In this document: in pieces, positions 1 to 8,449 of the stretch | Layout: each line of letters opens with the position of its first letter | Numbering within the stretch: position 1 is the stretch's first letter | NCBI GenBank assembly: GCA_016710465.1 | Contig: JADJVS010000016.1 | Span: 806,001-870,000, forward strand | Length of the DNA: 64,000 nt | Direction of reading: 5' to 3' | Source of the DNA: Sulfuritalea sp. | Lineage (GTDB): Bacteria > Pseudomonadota > Gammaproteobacteria > Burkholderiales > Rhodocyclaceae | Translations under genes and position numbers: made by a program | The notes under the pieces: model-generated | What the model was told of the DNA's origin: nothing | Database searches by the model: none | What the model saw: the letters and a program-made list of their open reading frames with translations, nothing else

Positions 1-722
1 GCGACGCGACGTCGTTCCCGGCGCTCGCCGGCGGCGGGCAATGCAGTGCCAGCCAAAGCATGGGCCATGCCCGGAAAATGCCGCGCCAGACGCGGAATGT
101 CGAGCAGGATGTCCTGCCGTGCCGGCGGCCCGCGGCGCTTGAGCAACTGCACGCGCAGTTGCCGGCCGGCAGCCTGCAAACGCAGGCGCAGCGGCGCCGG
201 GGACGCCTGCGCCGCGAAGGCCGCGGGACGCAGGCAGAAAGCCGCGCCGCCGCCCTCGCCCGCCGCCAGTTGCAGGCGGCGCAGGCTGTTGGCCGGCAGG
301 CCGGCGCGAAACCGATCGTCCAGCCAGAGCAGCGTCGCCGCCACGCCGCCGCAGCGCAGGGCCTCGACCCCGGCCCACAGCGCGTCGCGCGAACCGCGCG
401 GAAAAACCAGGCGCAGGCCGGCGAGGTCAAGGCCGGCGGCGGCCCAGGCCGGCGCATGGGGAGCATGCGGCGGCGCCAGCAGCAGAACGCTGCGGCCGGC
501 GGTGGTCAGCGCGGCCAGCGCCGGCCGCAACAGGCCGAGCTCGCCGATGCCTTCGTCCTCGACCAGAAGCTCGGTCAGCGCGCCACGCGGCCAGCCGCCG
601 CCGGGCAGCTCGGCATCAAGAACGGGGAAACCGCTGGCAAGAGTCGGCGCTGGCGCCACGGCGAAGGCGTCGCCGCGACGGACCTCGCCGCGCTCCAGCG
701 CCCCGCAAAGGGCGGGATGCAT
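1..722 (-). CDS. imuA: ImuA, SOS translesion-synthesis accessory protein (3' end beyond window)
   Basis: ImuA is a RecA-like accessory protein that works with ImuB and DnaE2 in SOS-induced error-prone DNA synthesis. Reading the minus strand from an ATG at 722 gives an open frame to the window edge, about 240 residues. It shows the features I associate with proteobacterial ImuA: a GGGWPRGALTELL segment near residue 42, then GIGELGLLRPALA, a LLLAPP strand and a late LRRLQLAAGEGGAAFCLRP stretch. It starts 11 bases downstream of the lexA stop, so the two are probably one SOS-controlled operon, with imuB and dnaE2 expected off the left edge. Residues 22-29 (VAPAPTLA) are encoded by a copy of a short dispersed repeat. 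The identity rests on remembered family motifs, not on an alignment. Confidence 0.82.
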   Translation of the reverse strand, partial: MHPALCGALERGEVRRGDAFAVAPAPTLASGFPVLDAELPGGGWPRGALTELLVEDEGIGELGLLRPALAALTTAGRSVLLLAPPHAPHAPAWAAAGLDLAGLRLVFPRGSRDALWAGVEALRCGGVAATLLWLDDRFRAGLPANSLRRLQLAAGEGGGAAFCLRPAAFAAQASPAPLRLRLQAAGRQLRVQLLKRRGPPARQDILLDIPRLARHFPGMAHALAGTALPAAGERRERRRV

Positions 723-733
723 GGCAAGCGCGG

Positions 734-1339
734 TTACAAGGCGTGACCGCCGCGGATCAGGCCGACGGCTACGCCCTCGATCTCCAGCGGTTCCTTGCGG
801 GTATTGACCAGGATGGGCGCGAAGTCGCGGTTTTCGGCGATCAGCTCGACCATGGTGCCGCGCCGCTTGTAGCGCTTGACGGTGACCTCGTCGCCAAGCC
901 GGGCGACGACGATCTGGCCGTTGCTGGCTTCGCTGGTGCGATGCACGGCAAGCAGGTCGCCATCGAGGATGCCGGCCTCGATCATCGACAGGCCGCGCAC
1001 GCGCAGCAGGTAATCGGCATGCGGCTGGAACAGCGCCGGATCGATGCGGAAGTTGCCCAGCCGATTTTCCACCGCCAAGAGCGGGCTGCCGGCCGCCACC
1101 GTGCCGATCAGCGGCAGGCCGAGTTGCTCGACCAGGCGGATGCCGCGCGCCGAGCCGGGCTCGAGGGTGATCGCACCCTTCTTCGCCAGCGCCCGCAGGT
1201 GGTCCTCGGCGGCATTGGGCGAGGCGAAGCCGAAAGCGCCGGCGATCTCGGCACGCGTCGGCGGCATGCTGAAGACTTCCATGCTGTTGCGGATGAAATC
1301 GAGGATTTCCTGCTGGCGGGGGGTGAGGTCGTCGGCCAT
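734..1339 (-). CDS. lexA: LexA repressor (SOS regulator, S24 self-cleaving)
   Basis: LexA represses DNA-damage genes and inactivates itself by RecA-stimulated autocleavage. The 201-residue protein has the normal length. An N-terminal winged helix covers residues 1-65, with the PPTRAEIA recognition region. The Ala-Gly cleavage site is A83-G84 in GTVAAGSPLL. The catalytic Ser is S118 in RVRGLSMIEAGILDGD and the Lys is K155 in EVTVKRYKR. The start at 1339 is supported by an AGGAG ribosome-binding site a few bases upstream. A CTGT-N8-ACAG operator lies 15 bases before the start codon, so the gene should be autoregulated. It heads the imuA cassette. The Gly-Leu-Ser-Met around the nucleophile is comparable to GMSM in the E. 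coli protein and is not a defect. Confidence 0.96.
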   Translation of the reverse strand: MADDLTPRQQEILDFIRNSMEVFSMPPTRAEIAGAFGFASPNAAEDHLRALAKKGAITLEPGSARGIRLVEQLGLPLIGTVAAGSPLLAVENRLGNFRIDPALFQPHADYLLRVRGLSMIEAGILDGDLLAVHRTSEASNGQIVVARLGDEVTVKRYKRRGTMVELIAENRDFAPILVNTRKEPLEIEGVAVGLIRGGHAL

Positions 1340-1354
1340 GCTCTGCTCCTGTGG

Positions 1355-1370
1355 CTGTTTTTTCGTACAG
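1355..1370 (-). promoter_or_regulatory. LexA operator (SOS box) upstream of lexA-imuA
   Basis: The 16-base sequence is CTGTACGAAAAAACAG on the minus strand, matching the gammaproteobacterial/betaproteobacterial consensus CTGT-N8-ACAG exactly in the conserved positions. It lies 15 bases upstream of the lexA ATG, where it would block transcription start. No second box was seen nearby. Confidence 0.85.
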
Positions 1371-1403
1371 TACAGGAAAGCGCGATCCCGGTAAAGCCCC
1401 GCA

Positions 1404-1910
1404 TCACAGCAATGCGGCCTGGATGTCCTTGGTCATCAGAAAGAGATGCGAGGCATCGATCGGCGAAGGCTCGAAGCCGAAATGCCGGTAGAACGCGGCT
1501 GCCTGTTCATCCTTCGCCTGCACCACCAGGGCGCGGGCGGCGATGATGGCCTGCGCCTGGAGAAAGCGCTTGAGCGCATCCTTGAGCAGGCCCGAACCCA
1601 ACCCCTTGCCCTGCTCCGTGACATCGACGGCAAGCCGCGCCAGCAGGGTCAGCGGAATCGGATGGCGCGCCAGTCCCTTGGCCAGGCGCGGCGGAACGAA
1701 ATCGAATTCTGCCGATGCCGCCGCCAGGCTGTAATAGCCGACCACTCGTATCTCGCCGCGCAATGCGACATAGGTGCGCGCGCTCTGGTTGCGCTGGTTG
1801 TCGAGTGCGTGGCGCTGCAGAAAGCGATTCAACGCAGCGTTGCCACAATCGAAGGAAGAAACGTCGTGGGGCGACGCCAGCGGCTCCGGGCCACCGATCG
1901 GTAGCTTCAT
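1404..1910 (-). CDS. GNAT acetyltransferase toxin (TacT/AtaT-like)
   Basis: This 168-residue GCN5-related N-acetyltransferase is of the type that acetylates aminoacyl-tRNA in TacT/AtaT toxin-antitoxin systems. The acetyl-CoA pyrophosphate loop is visible as VTEQGKGLGSGLLKDALKR (about residues 97-115), followed by the late beta strand and AAAFYRHFGFEP, which is typical of the toxin subgroup. The N-terminal FDCGNAALNRFLQRHALDNQ is also characteristic of toxin GNATs. Its start overlaps the stop of the upstream DUF1778 gene by four bases (ATGA), the usual antitoxin-toxin arrangement. Function as a toxin is inferred from family and pairing. An ordinary small-molecule acetyltransferase cannot be excluded. 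Confidence 0.88.
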   Translation of the reverse strand: MKLPIGGPEPLASPHDVSSFDCGNAALNRFLQRHALDNQRNQSARTYVALRGEIRVVGYYSLAAASAEFDFVPPRLAKGLARHPIPLTLLARLAVDVTEQGKGLGSGLLKDALKRFLQAQAIIAARALVVQAKDEQAAAFYRHFGFEPSPIDASHLFLMTKDIQAALL

Positions 1911-2185
1911 TTACCCTCGAAGACGCTGGGCTTTCTGAGCAATTCCCTGAGCCGGGGAATCGACTTGGCGGGCTGGTCGAGAGCCGCGTGAAAGGCCTTC
2001 ATCTGCTCAGCGGGCAACACGAAGCGCGTCTGCTCGGCCAGGGTCTCGTCGGCCACGGTACGCACCGCCCGCAGCACAAACTCGCTGACGTTCTGATGGC
2101 TGAGCACCGCCGCCTGGCGAATCCGCTCCTTCTCGGCGGCGGCAAGCCGAATCTCGATGCGCTCTTCCTTGATTGTGGCGCCCAT
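1907..2185 (-). CDS. DUF1778 antitoxin (TacA-like, ribbon-helix-helix)
   Basis: This 92-residue protein of the DUF1778 family is the usual partner of GNAT toxins; it binds its own promoter and neutralises the toxin. The N-terminal KEERIEIRLAAAEKERIRQAA gives the ribbon-helix-helix fold, SEFVLRAVRTVADETL the second helix, and the C-terminal tail (residues 60-92) would wrap the toxin. The start at 2185 was chosen over an upstream in-frame ATG because the family motif begins right after it and a promoter-like TATACT lies about 25 bases upstream. It is translationally coupled to the GNAT gene. Confidence 0.88.
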   Translation of the reverse strand: MGATIKEERIEIRLAAAEKERIRQAAVLSHQNVSEFVLRAVRTVADETLAEQTRFVLPAEQMKAFHAALDQPAKSIPRLRELLRKPSVFEGK

Positions 2186-2197
2186 GGCGATCTCCAG

Positions 2198-2221
2198 TAA
2201 TGTACGGACAGTATACGGTAA
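2198..2221 (-). promoter_or_regulatory. candidate promoter/operator of the GNAT toxin-antitoxin pair
   Basis: On the minus strand a TATACT hexamer at 2210-2215 sits just upstream of the antitoxin start, embedded in a GTATAC...GTAC partly symmetric sequence. No convincing -35 hexamer is present, which would suit an autoregulated promoter. Pattern only. Confidence 0.4.
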
Positions 2222-2326
2222 ATGGTCATGGCCCGTCCCCGATTTAGCCCGGTAATTGCGGCGCCGACAGCGCGGCAGCCATTTACAAGCGGAGCTGCCG
2301 ATTTGACCCAGAGCCACCCGCCTGGC

Positions 2327-2947
2327 TCACTTTGCCTTCCCGGATGTCGAATCCTGGTTAGGCGTGAGTGGATTGCACTTCGTTTCCCAACCTTCCGGCA
2401 GCGAACTGGGCAGGCGGCCGACAAGATCCGCGCGAATCAACCCCTCGGGCTCACCCTGCAACCAGCTGACCCATTCTTTGAGCCAATGCTGCTCGGCGAC
2501 TGGCACGACGGCAACCTCGACGGGAAGAATGCACTCTATCTTCCCGCATGATGGAGCTTTGCTCCTATTTCCATTCTTCTCCTTGACCACCCACTTGAAA
2601 CGATCCAGCGGAATTACGAGCAGACGGCCCGGTTGGAGCAGGAGCTTGCCGTTCTTGGCAGAAGGCAAGGGCTTGTCATCGGCCTCCAGTCGCAAATCAA
2701 CCGTGTTTTCGCCTTCGCTACGGTTGAGGATCACGTCCTTGACCTCGATATTGCGTGTGCCACGGTTGAGCAACGTCACGAAAAGCTGCGCCTCCTGCGT
2801 GACCGAATTGGTCGCTTTGTTCGCGTCGGGCCGCGCGTTTGCCTTGTCGGAATACTGCATGTACCAGGCCGCTTGCAAGGGCACTGTCGGTAACACCCCG
2901 CAAGCACCCAGCCAAAGAGCGGCGAAAATCGCCATTCCGAGCTTCAT
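2327..2947 (-). CDS. lipoprotein of unknown function in patatin cluster
   Basis: I do not recognise the family. The 206-residue product begins with a short signal peptide and a lipobox (LWLGAC, lipidated Cys16), so it should be anchored to a membrane in the periplasm. The mature part is mainly beta-type, with VTLLNRGTRNIEVKDVIL suggesting an immunoglobulin-like or carbohydrate-binding-like fold, and it has a Cys pair at PSCGKIEC that could form a disulfide. Its start overlaps the end of the upstream patatin gene by four bases, so the two are co-translated and probably act together. Base composition is less GC-rich than the gcv region. Confidence 0.75.
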   Translation of the reverse strand: MKLGMAIFAALWLGACGVLPTVPLQAAWYMQYSDKANARPDANKATNSVTQEAQLFVTLLNRGTRNIEVKDVILNRSEGENTVDLRLEADDKPLPSAKNGKLLLQPGRLLVIPLDRFKWVVKEKNGNRSKAPSCGKIECILPVEVAVVPVAEQHWLKEWVSWLQGEPEGLIRADLVGRLPSSLPEGWETKCNPLTPNQDSTSGKAK

Positions 2948-5900
2948 CGTCCGCCTCCCTCGACGCCCCGAATATTTCTCCGGGGTGGCGCTTCCTGGAC
3001 CGATCTCAATATGTTGTCCAACCGGCTATTGATCTTTTCAAGGTGCTCTAGATTCTTATTTTTCGTCCAAGCTTTGATCTGCTCTAAAGCCTCCTCGACC
3101 CCAGCCTTCAGTTTCAATATTTCCTCCAGATTCTTCGCGTCTGATACTCCCGCTGCTTCGACCCTCCTTACCCGTTTTTCAAGCTCATCAACCACACCAT
3201 TGAGCTTGGTCATCGTATTGGCGGTGAAGTCTTGCGTGTCGGCGGTCGATTTGAGCTGCGTCGAGATCTCCTGCAACTGGCAGACAAGCGCTTTTTCGGC
3301 CTGTGCGTCACTTCCTCCACACGCGGGTTTCGTATTCTTCAATGCGTCCAGGGAATCTTTGTTAAGGCTGATTTCCGTACCCGGCTTCAAGGTCAAGGCG
3401 GTGTCCTTCAGGGCCACCGCGCCACTCACTCCAAGTACGCCGCCAACCGTAATGGCCGAGGCAAGCATTGCTCCCTGGCCAAGGTTCTGCGCCGAGTTTG
3501 CCAGCCGGGAGAGGATGCCTTCCTCGGCACCTGGCTTCGTGACAATGTTCGTCGAGGTCTCGCCCGGAACGGAGGCGGCCTCTGCCGCCGCCGCACCGGA
3601 ACGCCTTGGCCATTCCGAATCCGGAAAAACCTTGGTCGTCATGAAATGGCCAAGCATGCGATAGCTCTCGAATTGCGCCTCGTCGAAGAACTGGTCGGCG
3701 GTGGTCTGATGGGGAAAACAGGCCTCCTTATCACTCTTCCGACTGAGGGCGGCATAACGCTGCACGTCAAGCGGCTCACCACCCAACAGAATCGGTTTGA
3801 GATAGCAAATGACGCCGTTCTTAACCTTCCCGTCCACGTCTCCATAACAAATCCTGCCCACCACGAATGGACGACGTCGATCGAAGCTGCCCTGTTGAAA
3901 CTCGACGGAAATGCCCAGGTCAATCCGTATCTTGCGCATCGCATCCTGCAGGTCACCGTATTCGAAGGCCGGATCCGCCGTGGCATCGACCACCAGTATC
4001 TTCCTGCACCGGCGACGGACCATTTCATAGAGCCCAAGATTCTCGAAATGCCCTCCGTCGGAAAGATAAACGTAGGATCGCTTGGCCGTCGTAAGCCCGA
4101 ATGCCTCGGCGAGCAAAAGCCACAAGGACCGTATCCCCGGGTCTGCCCGTTCGTTCGTTGGGCTTCCGATCAATGCCGGATTCGGCAGCCACCAACCCAG
4201 GCGCACGTTGAGCAAAGTCATCACGAAAGCCACCGCCGGCGAGGAGTGATACCCCATGCTGGGCGAGGCCGCGGCGCCCGATATGGTCATCGCTCGCGCC
4301 AGCGATATGCCTTGGCCGGCGGGTCCCGCGTAGTTCATGGAACGCACATAGCCCAAGGCGGAGCTGCCCGAATGCCGGGGCGTCACGGTAAACGGTGCCG
4401 CCTTGCGTTGCTGCCATTCCAGCCGGTCGCCCGAAGGAGACACGAGATTCAGGGCGAGATTCAACACATGAAACAGCCTTGGCTTGCCTTTGCCGTCCCG
4501 CCCCCTCAGGGCAGACATCGAAACGTTGTCGGCATTGTCGAATCCGGTGAACCCGTTGGGATTGCGCTGTTTGGCCGCGCGCGCGGCACCAAGATATGCA
4601 CGAACCAGGCGGTTTCCATACATGCTGTGCAGCGAGAAGGTGTTGGTGCCGACAATCCACGAAAATATGAAGCCGAAGACACACAGCACGACAAACAGGA
4701 TCAAGGGCTCCTTCAGAGTTCGGCCGAAATCCGCCGCGTAGGAGGTGGCCGACTCCATTTCTAGCGCCCCATACGATTCGAACTTCATCGACGCGTTCGA
4801 AACCGACTCCAGAGCGCGATCGATCAATGCGCGCGCGGCCGTGTTCTTCGCGGATTTGGCTTCGGCCATCAATGCGGCAACGTCCACAATCGCCTTCGCG
4901 GCGCGTGACGCGGCATCGGCGCGAATCTTCAAGGATGGATCGTCGGCCGTCCGCTCCGTTACCTTGATCAGATTCTCCACGGCAAGATTCAGTTGGGTCG
5001 CCGCGGCGGTAACGGCTTCACACTCATTCAACTCCTTGAGCCGTACTCGCTCACTGCAGGCCCTGACCACCAACTCGGCGGCGCGGGCGGCGGATTCAAT
5101 GGCCAAAGAGGCCCTTTCCACGGCGCGAATGTCGCCGGAACTGGCCGCGTACGGAAAGTCAAACGCCAGGGCGCCGCTACGCATTTTTGCCAACCCCGAC
5201 GACACTACGAAACAAAAGGCAATCAGCAATGCCAGTATGAATGCGATTGCCGCCAGGTCGAGCACACGCGTACCGGTTTTAGCCGCGAGACTGCGCGCCT
5301 TGCCGACGATAGCGGCGCCGTTCTTCGACCAATAGCCAGCCAGACCGGTGAGGATGCCCCATAGCCCGCCTCCGGCGACCAAGGCCTTTGCGCTGGTATC
5401 GGAATAGCCGGGAATCTCCAGCACCCACTGCGGGACATAAATTACAAGGACAAATACGGCCGCCCAGGCGAGACTTGCCCGTATCCACCAGCCTCCGGAA
5501 CGCGCCCACCATTCGCGCTCGTCTTCGGACGATCGACTCCGGATCAGCGCGGCATAGAAGACGGTGGCAAGCCAGAAGCTCATTACCAAAGCCGGAACGG
5601 TGGCGGTTGCATAGAAAAGACGCATATGGGGGGACGGATTCCCTGCCGCCAGCCATAGAACTAGAACGTAAAGAAGGCCGCCACCTGCTGCTCCGCTTGC
5701 CAGCACGTAAAGTGCATCCAGAACTCTTCCGCTTCGGAAGGGTCTGGTCGTCGTAGCTGGGGCACTATGGTGGCTCCAGACCATGCCAAGACCACATCCC
5801 AGCAAATGCCCCAGCGCGCCATACGACGCAAAACAAGCCACCACCGACCATTGGACGGACTGGAACCATCCACTGGACGAAAACTCCGGCACCAGCCACC

Positions 5901-6678
5901 ACAAGCCAATACTAAGCAATACCGCCGCCCCGAAGATCAGCGCGAAGCACAGCCACGGGAAGTGCGAGTATCTGGTCGAACCCACGCCCCTCGAAGCTTT
6001 CGATGGAAGTTCATTCACCGTGCGTGCGATCCCTGCAACGAAAAAGGCCGTCGCGATCACTATCAGAGCCGTGCCCGGCTTCCAGCCGAGGAATGCGGCC
6101 TCGAGCACGCCGACATACAAATGGGGTACCAGCAATGCCGCGCCAATCAGCGGCAGCAACACGCACCAGTTGAGCAGCAGATTTCGCAGCACGATCGAAA
6201 CCAGCGCGAAGAAGTCGGTGGAGAGTCCCCATACGGGACTAAGGTAATTGCTGTAGGCGCGCAACTGCGACACCTGCTTCGGCTCGCTCGCGCCCACGCC
6301 GGAAACGCCACCTGCTAGAGATCGCTCGACATCGCCGACCTTGCCGTCGGAGGCCTCGATCCAACGGGAAAGCCAGCTACCGATATAGCCACCGCCGGAT
6401 ACCGTTGACAAGTAATTGAATCGGCTTAGCAGGCCGCGACTGGCGAGGCCCTGCAGCACGCCCAGACTAAAGGTTGCGCTACGAATGCCGCCACCCGAAA
6501 GACAAAGCGCCCAAGGCGCATCGTCATCGTCGAGCCCGTGGATTCGCCTGTGCAATTCCTGCTCCCGCTCGTCGGGCGAAACCTCGATTGGCACCGAATC
6601 GTACAGGTACTGATACTCGTCCTCGAGAGCTTCCTGGGTTTTCAGCCTAGCGTCGTTGCCGTCCGGCGCATCATTCAT
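2944..6678 (-). CDS. large membrane-embedded patatin-like phospholipase
   Basis: Patatin-like enzymes are Ser-Asp dyad lipid acyl hydrolases. This 1244-residue form splits the domain. The oxyanion loop SGGGIRS (residues 61-67) and the nucleophile in STVSGGGYIG (Ser94) are N-terminal, and the catalytic Asp in LSDGGHFENLG (Asp874) is far downstream. Between them lie about nine hydrophobic segments (roughly residues 165-500 and 655-680) with an alanine-rich helical stretch (about 520-640). The C-terminus has one more hydrophobic stretch and a coiled coil (about 1110-1225). The first Gly of the usual GxSxG is Thr here. The start at 6678 has a GGGAGG site and replaces a longer in-frame ATG. It is coupled to a lipoprotein and preceded by an SGNH hydrolase. 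The hydrolase fold is clear; substrate and role are unknown. Confidence 0.85.
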   Translation of the reverse strand: MNDAPDGNDARLKTQEALEDEYQYLYDSVPIEVSPDEREQELHRRIHGLDDDDAPWALCLSGGGIRSATFSLGVLQGLASRGLLSRFNYLSTVSGGGYIGSWLSRWIEASDGKVGDVERSLAGGVSGVGASEPKQVSQLRAYSNYLSPVWGLSTDFFALVSIVLRNLLLNWCVLLPLIGAALLVPHLYVGVLEAAFLGWKPGTALIVIATAFFVAGIARTVNELPSKASRGVGSTRYSHFPWLCFALIFGAAVLLSIGLWWLVPEFSSSGWFQSVQWSVVACFASYGALGHLLGCGLGMVWSHHSAPATTTRPFRSGRVLDALYVLASGAAGGGLLYVLVLWLAAGNPSPHMRLFYATATVPALVMSFWLATVFYAALIRSRSSEDEREWWARSGGWWIRASLAWAAVFVLVIYVPQWVLEIPGYSDTSAKALVAGGGLWGILTGLAGYWSKNGAAIVGKARSLAAKTGTRVLDLAAIAFILALLIAFCFVVSSGLAKMRSGALAFDFPYAASSGDIRAVERASLAIESAARAAELVVRACSERVRLKELNECEAVTAAATQLNLAVENLIKVTERTADDPSLKIRADAASRAAKAIVDVAALMAEAKSAKNTAARALIDRALESVSNASMKFESYGALEMESATSYAADFGRTLKEPLILFVVLCVFGFIFSWIVGTNTFSLHSMYGNRLVRAYLGAARAAKQRNPNGFTGFDNADNVSMSALRGRDGKGKPRLFHVLNLALNLVSPSGDRLEWQQRKAAPFTVTPRHSGSSALGYVRSMNYAGPAGQGISLARAMTISGAAASPSMGYHSSPAVAFVMTLLNVRLGWWLPNPALIGSPTNERADPGIRSLWLLLAEAFGLTTAKRSYVYLSDGGHFENLGLYEMVRRRCRKILVVDATADPAFEYGDLQDAMRKIRIDLGISVEFQQGSFDRRRPFVVGRICYGDVDGKVKNGVICYLKPILLGGEPLDVQRYAALSRKSDKEACFPHQTTADQFFDEAQFESYRMLGHFMTTKVFPDSEWPRRSGAAAAEAASVPGETSTNIVTKPGAEEGILSRLANSAQNLGQGAMLASAITVGGVLGVSGAVALKDTALTLKPGTEISLNKDSLDALKNTKPACGGSDAQAEKALVCQLQEISTQLKSTADTQDFTANTMTKLNGVVDELEKRVRRVEAAGVSDAKNLEEILKLKAGVEEALEQIKAWTKNKNLEHLEKINSRLDNILRSVQEAPPRRNIRGVEGGGR

Positions 6679-6809
6679 GGTCGCCTCCCGAAAACGATAA
6701 ATCCTTCCCTTGCCATGGATCGGATGCACAACTGCATCCGAAACCCTTGCGCTCTGTTCTGTTCGCCGAGTTCCGATTTAGCCACCTGGTGGCGAACCCG
6801 ACAAGCGCC

Positions 6810-7652
6810 TCAGGTCACACCCAGTACCGCCAGTTGCACGGCGATGCGCTGCGCAATCTTCGCGTAGCCCAATGCATTCGGATGCACTTCATTCGCCCAG
6901 TCAGCGCTGTCCTTTTTGCTTTCCGCCTTAGCGGGTACAGTCGCACCGCGCGTATCGACCACGAAAATCCGCTTTCCCGGATCATGGAAATCGCTGATTG
7001 CCTCAACCACTCGATTCGCCACGCGTTTGATGATTTCGAAATGCAGTTCCTGCGGCGCCTTCACATTCACCAATGGTTCGTAAAGCCACGTGCCCACCGC
7101 CGGGACGCCCATCACCTGGGCTTTTGCCGGACGCGGCATCGGCCAGTCGTAGGTGTGAAACACGAAGGGTGTTGTCTTGTTCATCGACAACGGATCATCG
7201 CGCCAGGAAATGATTTTCGTGAAATTGACGCGAACATACTCTGTCAACTTCTCCACGGCTTTCCAATTCACATAAGTGCTTGGATCGGCGGTATCGCCAC
7301 CGCCGGCCGATTGCAAGATGTGACCGTAACGGATGGCATCGAACAAATCGTTGCCGCCCCCACTAAGCAACATGGCCTTGAAGCGACGGGCGCGCATTTC
7401 CAGGCAAAAGCCAGCGCTGCCGGACATCTGAGCCATGGCGCCAACGGTATCGCCAGAATAGGCATAGCACAGGGTCGCCGTGCGCTTGGTAAAGTCCATC
7501 TCGCTCAAAACGCTAGGCGATGGCTTCGGGTTCAGATAGCCCCAGGCGAACCATGAGTCGCCTTCGGCCAGCAACAGATTGCCGTAAACGTTCTGGTTGA
7601 ACTCGCCCATGCGATCAGGCTGAAGCTCCGGATAGAACACCTCGTTATGCAT
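6810..7652 (-). CDS. SGNH/GDSL hydrolase
   Basis: This 280-residue esterase/lipase of the SGNH superfamily has block I LLLAEGDSWFAW with nucleophile Ser33, block III SGGGNDLFDA with the oxyanion Asn, and block V WANEVHPNALGY with the catalytic His. GDSW in place of GDSL is a known variant. No signal peptide is visible, so it is probably cytoplasmic unless carried by a dedicated route. The start at 7652 is backed by a GGAGGGG site. It lies 131 bases upstream of the patatin gene on the same strand, giving a three-gene group with two different lipid or ester hydrolases and a lipoprotein. Substrate is not deducible. Confidence 0.85.
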   Translation of the reverse strand: MHNEVFYPELQPDRMGEFNQNVYGNLLLAEGDSWFAWGYLNPKPSPSVLSEMDFTKRTATLCYAYSGDTVGAMAQMSGSAGFCLEMRARRFKAMLLSGGGNDLFDAIRYGHILQSAGGGDTADPSTYVNWKAVEKLTEYVRVNFTKIISWRDDPLSMNKTTPFVFHTYDWPMPRPAKAQVMGVPAVGTWLYEPLVNVKAPQELHFEIIKRVANRVVEAISDFHDPGKRIFVVDTRGATVPAKAESKKDSADWANEVHPNALGYAKIAQRIAVQLAVLGVT

Positions 7653-7857
7653 ATCCCCTCCGGCACCCCGCCACCGTGCGTTGGCGGGCCAAATCAGCGC
7701 GGTGGCCTCTCTCGGGAGACGACAGCGGAACCGCGGCAAAAAAATGCCCCCCCGCGGCGGTGCACATCCATAGCATCATCTGATGGAACAGCCAAAACCG
7801 CGAAAGTTTAAGCTCACGATCTGACCGATCAACATTACGTCTCAGCTACATCTGCCG

Positions 7858-8016
7858 TCAATTGGGATTCAGTTTGGGTGGATCAGGAGGCGGAGGCGGA
7901 GACGGATTCGAGCAGTCTCGTATATCCGAACTGCCACAAGCGAGGCTCGCCGTAGGAAACATTGCTGTCCCGAGCGACAGAGCGATAAGCAAAGCGGAAA
8001 TAATGCGCTTCAACAT
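7858..8016 (-). CDS. small secreted proline-rich peptide, unknown
   Basis: This 52-residue product has a clear signal peptide (MLKRIISALLIALSLG, cleavage likely after SLA near residue 26) and a short mature part CGSSDIRDCSNPSPPPPP with two or three Cys and a proline-rich tail. If processed as a lipoprotein the box would be SLAC. An AAGGAA ribosome-binding site precedes the ATG. It is transcribed away from the gcv operon and towards the SGNH gene, 205 bases from it. I see no known family; short length limits confidence. Confidence 0.5.
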   Translation of the reverse strand: MLKRIISALLIALSLGTAMFPTASLACGSSDIRDCSNPSPPPPPDPPKLNPN

Positions 8017-8221
8017 ATTGGTTCCTTTCGAACAAAGGGATGTTCCTGCCTTTGATGCACCACAGCAACCGCATAGCGGAATGGCATTTTCGGCTTCTAC
8101 GCTCATGCCGAATGAAAGTCAAGCAATGCCAAAGGCAAGTCTGCAGAGTGCGCGCTAAAAGCTGCCCACGCTGCAATAGGAGTGGCAATTTCCGCATAAC
8201 CGGGGTTTGTAGGATAATCGG

Positions 8222-8401
8222 CCCCGGTCGTCGGGAGAGCGTGGCAGCTTCCCAGCCACCGCCGAAGGCGCAACCCCCAGGAACCGCTCAGGCAAACGGA
8301 CCGGCGACGCAGTGCAAATCTGGAGAGCGGCAGCTCACGCGATGCGTGACGCCTGCCCGCCGACGGAGTAAATCTCTCAGGCGCCAAGGACAGATGGGGA
8401 T
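8222..8401 (+). promoter_or_regulatory. tandem glycine riboswitch upstream of gcvT
   Basis: Two consecutive glycine aptamers are visible. Aptamer I (about 8222-8305) has GGAGAGCGTGGC, GCCGAAGGCGCAA and CTCAGGCAAACGGACCG. Aptamer II (about 8311-8400) has TGGAGAGCGG, CGCCGACGGAGTAAATCTCT and CAGGCGCCAAGGACAG. These are the conserved cores of the gcvT element. The pair ends about 50 bases before the gcvT start codon and should switch the gcv operon on when glycine is abundant. No strong terminator stem was resolved between aptamer II and gcvT, so control may act on translation or on an expression platform overlapping the 8402-8449 leader. Confidence 0.93.
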
Positions 8402-8449
8402 GTGACGGAGTCCCGTCGCCTTCTTGTCGCCGTCAGTCCAAGGACCGCC

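Noticed and set aside
1..722. Plus-strand open frames across the left end
   Set aside because: They are shadows of imuA, which reads cleanly on the minus strand with family motifs.
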